Origin: Planctomycetota bacterium
GTDB taxonomy: Bacteria; Planctomycetota; SBBH01; JAHFOU01
Assembly (NCBI GenBank): GCA_023261525.1
Contig: JAHFOU010000131.1
Span: 1-6,601 of the forward strand
Length of the DNA: 6,601 bases
Direction of reading: 5' to 3'
Part shown: positions 5,291-6,601 of the stretch, in pieces
Layout of the letters: the number at the start of each line of letters is the position of its first letter
Position numbering within the stretch: the stretch's first letter is position 1
The notes under the pieces: model-generated
Database searches by the model: none
Seen by the model: only the letters and a program-made list of their open reading frames with translations
What the model was told of the DNA's origin: nothing
Translations under genes and position numbers: made by a program

Positions 5291-6601
5291 ATGCGAAGAC
5301 TCGCCCTCGCCCTTCTCGTCCTGCTTCCCGCCCTGGCCGAGGAGGCGAAGCCCTCGGTCCTGCGCTATGCCCGGGGCGGGGATTCCGTCCGCCTGGATCC
5401 CGCCGCCATCAGCGACGGGGAGAGCGCCAAGGTCACCCAGCAGGTCTTCGACACCCTGGTCCGCTTCAAGACCAGCGGTTTCGACCTGGAGCCCGCCCTG
5501 GCCGAGCGCTGGGAGCAGGACGGCACCGGGCTGGCCTGGACCTTCCACCTCCGCGCCGGGGTGACGTTCCACGACGGCACGCCGCTGACGGCCGCCGTCG
5601 CCAAGGCCAGCCTGGAGCGCCTGAAGGATCCCGCCTGCCCCTACGCCTCCAGCTTCACCGTCATCCGGACGATGGAAGCTTCCGACGACCTCACCCTGGT
5701 CCTGAAGCTGGAACGCCCGTACTCCCCCCTCCTGCGCAACCTGGCCATGTTCTGCGCCGCCATCGTGCCGCCCTCGGCCGCCAAGGACCCCGCCGCCTTC
5801 GCCCGCGCCCCGGTCGGCACCGGCCCCTTCCGCTTCGTCTCCTGGTCCCCCAACGAGAAGATCGTGCTCAAGGCCTACGAAGGCCACTGGGACGGCCGCC
5901 CCGCCGCGGACACCCTGCTCTTCCTGCCCGTGCCCGACAACGCCAAGCGCCTCAAGCTCCTGGAGACCGGCGGGGCCGACCTCATCGACGGGATCAGCCT
6001 GACCGACGCGGCCTCGGTGGAGGCCAACCCCGCGCTCAAGCTCCATGCCGTCCGCCCCGGGGCCAACCTGGCCTACCTGGCCTTCCATACCGGGAAGAAG
6101 CCCTTCGACGACCCCCGGGTGCGCCGGGCCCTGGCCATGGCCGTGGACCGCGCCGGCATCGTCAAGCATCTCTTCTCGGGCCGGGCCGCGGCGGCCGAGT
6201 CCGTGATCCCCGAGGGCTTCCTGGGTCATGAGGACACGCCCTTCGTGCCCTTCGACCCGGCCGCGGCGAAGCAGCTCCTGGCGGAAGCGGGATTCCCCAA
6301 CGGCTTCGAGACCGAGCTCTGGGCCATGCCCAACCCCCGGCCCTACCTCCCCGAGCCGCGCCGGGTGGCCCAGGCCATCCAGGCCAATCTCCTCGCCATC
6401 GGGGTGAAGGCCAAGATCGTCTCCCCGGAATGGGCCGCCTACCTGGAGGGCATCCAGACCGGCCAGCACCCGATGTGCCTGATGGGCTGGACCACGGACA
6501 ACGGGGACCCCGACAACTTCGCCTATGTCCTCCTGGACAAGGACAACGCGACGAAGGGGGCCGCCAGCAACGTCAGCTTCTACGCGGACGCGTCCGTGCA
6601 C
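5291..6601 (+). CDS. Peptide/oligopeptide ABC transporter substrate-binding protein, SBP_bac_5 family (3' end beyond window)
   Basis: This would be the periplasmic binding component of a DppA/OppA/nickel-type ABC importer. The frame is open from the ATG at 5291 to the window edge: 437 codons of a family usually about 500-540 long. The N-terminus MRRLALALLVLLPALAEEAK is a signal peptide with cleavage likely after ALA at residue 16. There is no lipobox cysteine, so it looks soluble rather than lipid-anchored. Family hallmarks include the early RYARGGDSVRLDP (25-37), WTFHLRAGVTFHDGTPL, VGTGPFRFVSW (175-185), the YEGHWDGRPAAD block and PFDDPRVRRALAMAVDR (271-287). The MCLMGWTTDNGDPDNF region near the right edge is also typical. 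It is divergent from ispH with 26 bp between starts. No permease or ATPase gene is visible; such genes could lie to the right. Substrate cannot be told from sequence, and peptide is only the family default. Confidence 0.92.
   Translation, partial: MRRLALALLVLLPALAEEAKPSVLRYARGGDSVRLDPAAISDGESAKVTQQVFDTLVRFKTSGFDLEPALAERWEQDGTGLAWTFHLRAGVTFHDGTPLTAAVAKASLERLKDPACPYASSFTVIRTMEASDDLTLVLKLERPYSPLLRNLAMFCAAIVPPSAAKDPAAFARAPVGTGPFRFVSWSPNEKIVLKAYEGHWDGRPAADTLLFLPVPDNAKRLKLLETGGADLIDGISLTDAASVEANPALKLHAVRPGANLAYLAFHTGKKPFDDPRVRRALAMAVDRAGIVKHLFSGRAAAAESVIPEGFLGHEDTPFVPFDPAAAKQLLAEAGFPNGFETELWAMPNPRPYLPEPRRVAQAIQANLLAIGVKAKIVSPEWAAYLEGIQTGQHPMCLMGWTTDNGDPDNFAYVLLDKDNATKGAASNVSFYADASVH

Noticed and set aside
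4958..6601. Long minus-strand open frame opposite the substrate-binding protein gene and the 5' part of ispH
   Set aside because: Its composition is dominated by Gly, Val, Arg and Ala with no motif. It is antisense to a clear SBP_bac_5 protein and overlaps ispH in another frame, which is a usual GC-rich artefact.

Overview
This 6.6 kb window is GC-rich bacterial chromosome that is almost entirely coding. Six complete genes and one partial gene lie on the minus strand, and one partial gene lies on the plus strand. I could not run any search, so identities come from motifs and length. The organism is inferred, not shown: a GC-rich, signal-peptide-exporting bacterium that uses 4-nt stop/start overlaps and GTG starts. 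It combines the MEP pathway (ispH), a bacillithiol-type monothiol redoxin and a DUF1570-like secreted metallopeptidase. That mix would fit an Acidobacteriota lineage such as the Holophagae (moderate-to-low confidence).

Layout, read in the direction of minus-strand transcription. (i) 5264 down to 2696 is a three-gene cassette: ispH (last step of MEP isoprenoid synthesis), a YtxJ/BrxC-like monothiol bacilliredoxin, and a secreted HExxH metallopeptidase. Each junction is a 4-nt overlap (ATGA, then GTGA). (ii) After a 53-nt gap comes a lipid cassette: rpmF (L32), plsX, fabH and the 5' part of fabD, which runs off the left edge. This is the widely conserved ribosome/fatty-acid/phospholipid cluster: FabD makes malonyl-ACP, FabH starts acyl chains and PlsX passes acyl groups to phospholipid synthesis. 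plsX/fabH and fabH/fabD again share GTGA overlaps. The 53-nt gap holds the best promoter in the window, a TTGACT and a TAGAAT hexamer 17 bp apart. The TAGAAT ends only 9 nt before the rpmF ATG, so the mRNA would be leaderless or nearly so.

On the plus strand, from 5291 to the right edge, is a periplasmic substrate-binding protein of the peptide/oligopeptide ABC family (SBP_bac_5), read divergently from ispH. Only 26 bp separate the two start codons, so at least one promoter must lie inside or against the opposite gene.

I found no CRISPR array, RNA gene, insertion sequence, integrase or convincing intrinsic terminator. There is no clear undescribed system. The most interesting material is the ispH/bacilliredoxin/metallopeptidase grouping and the two possibly leaderless starts.
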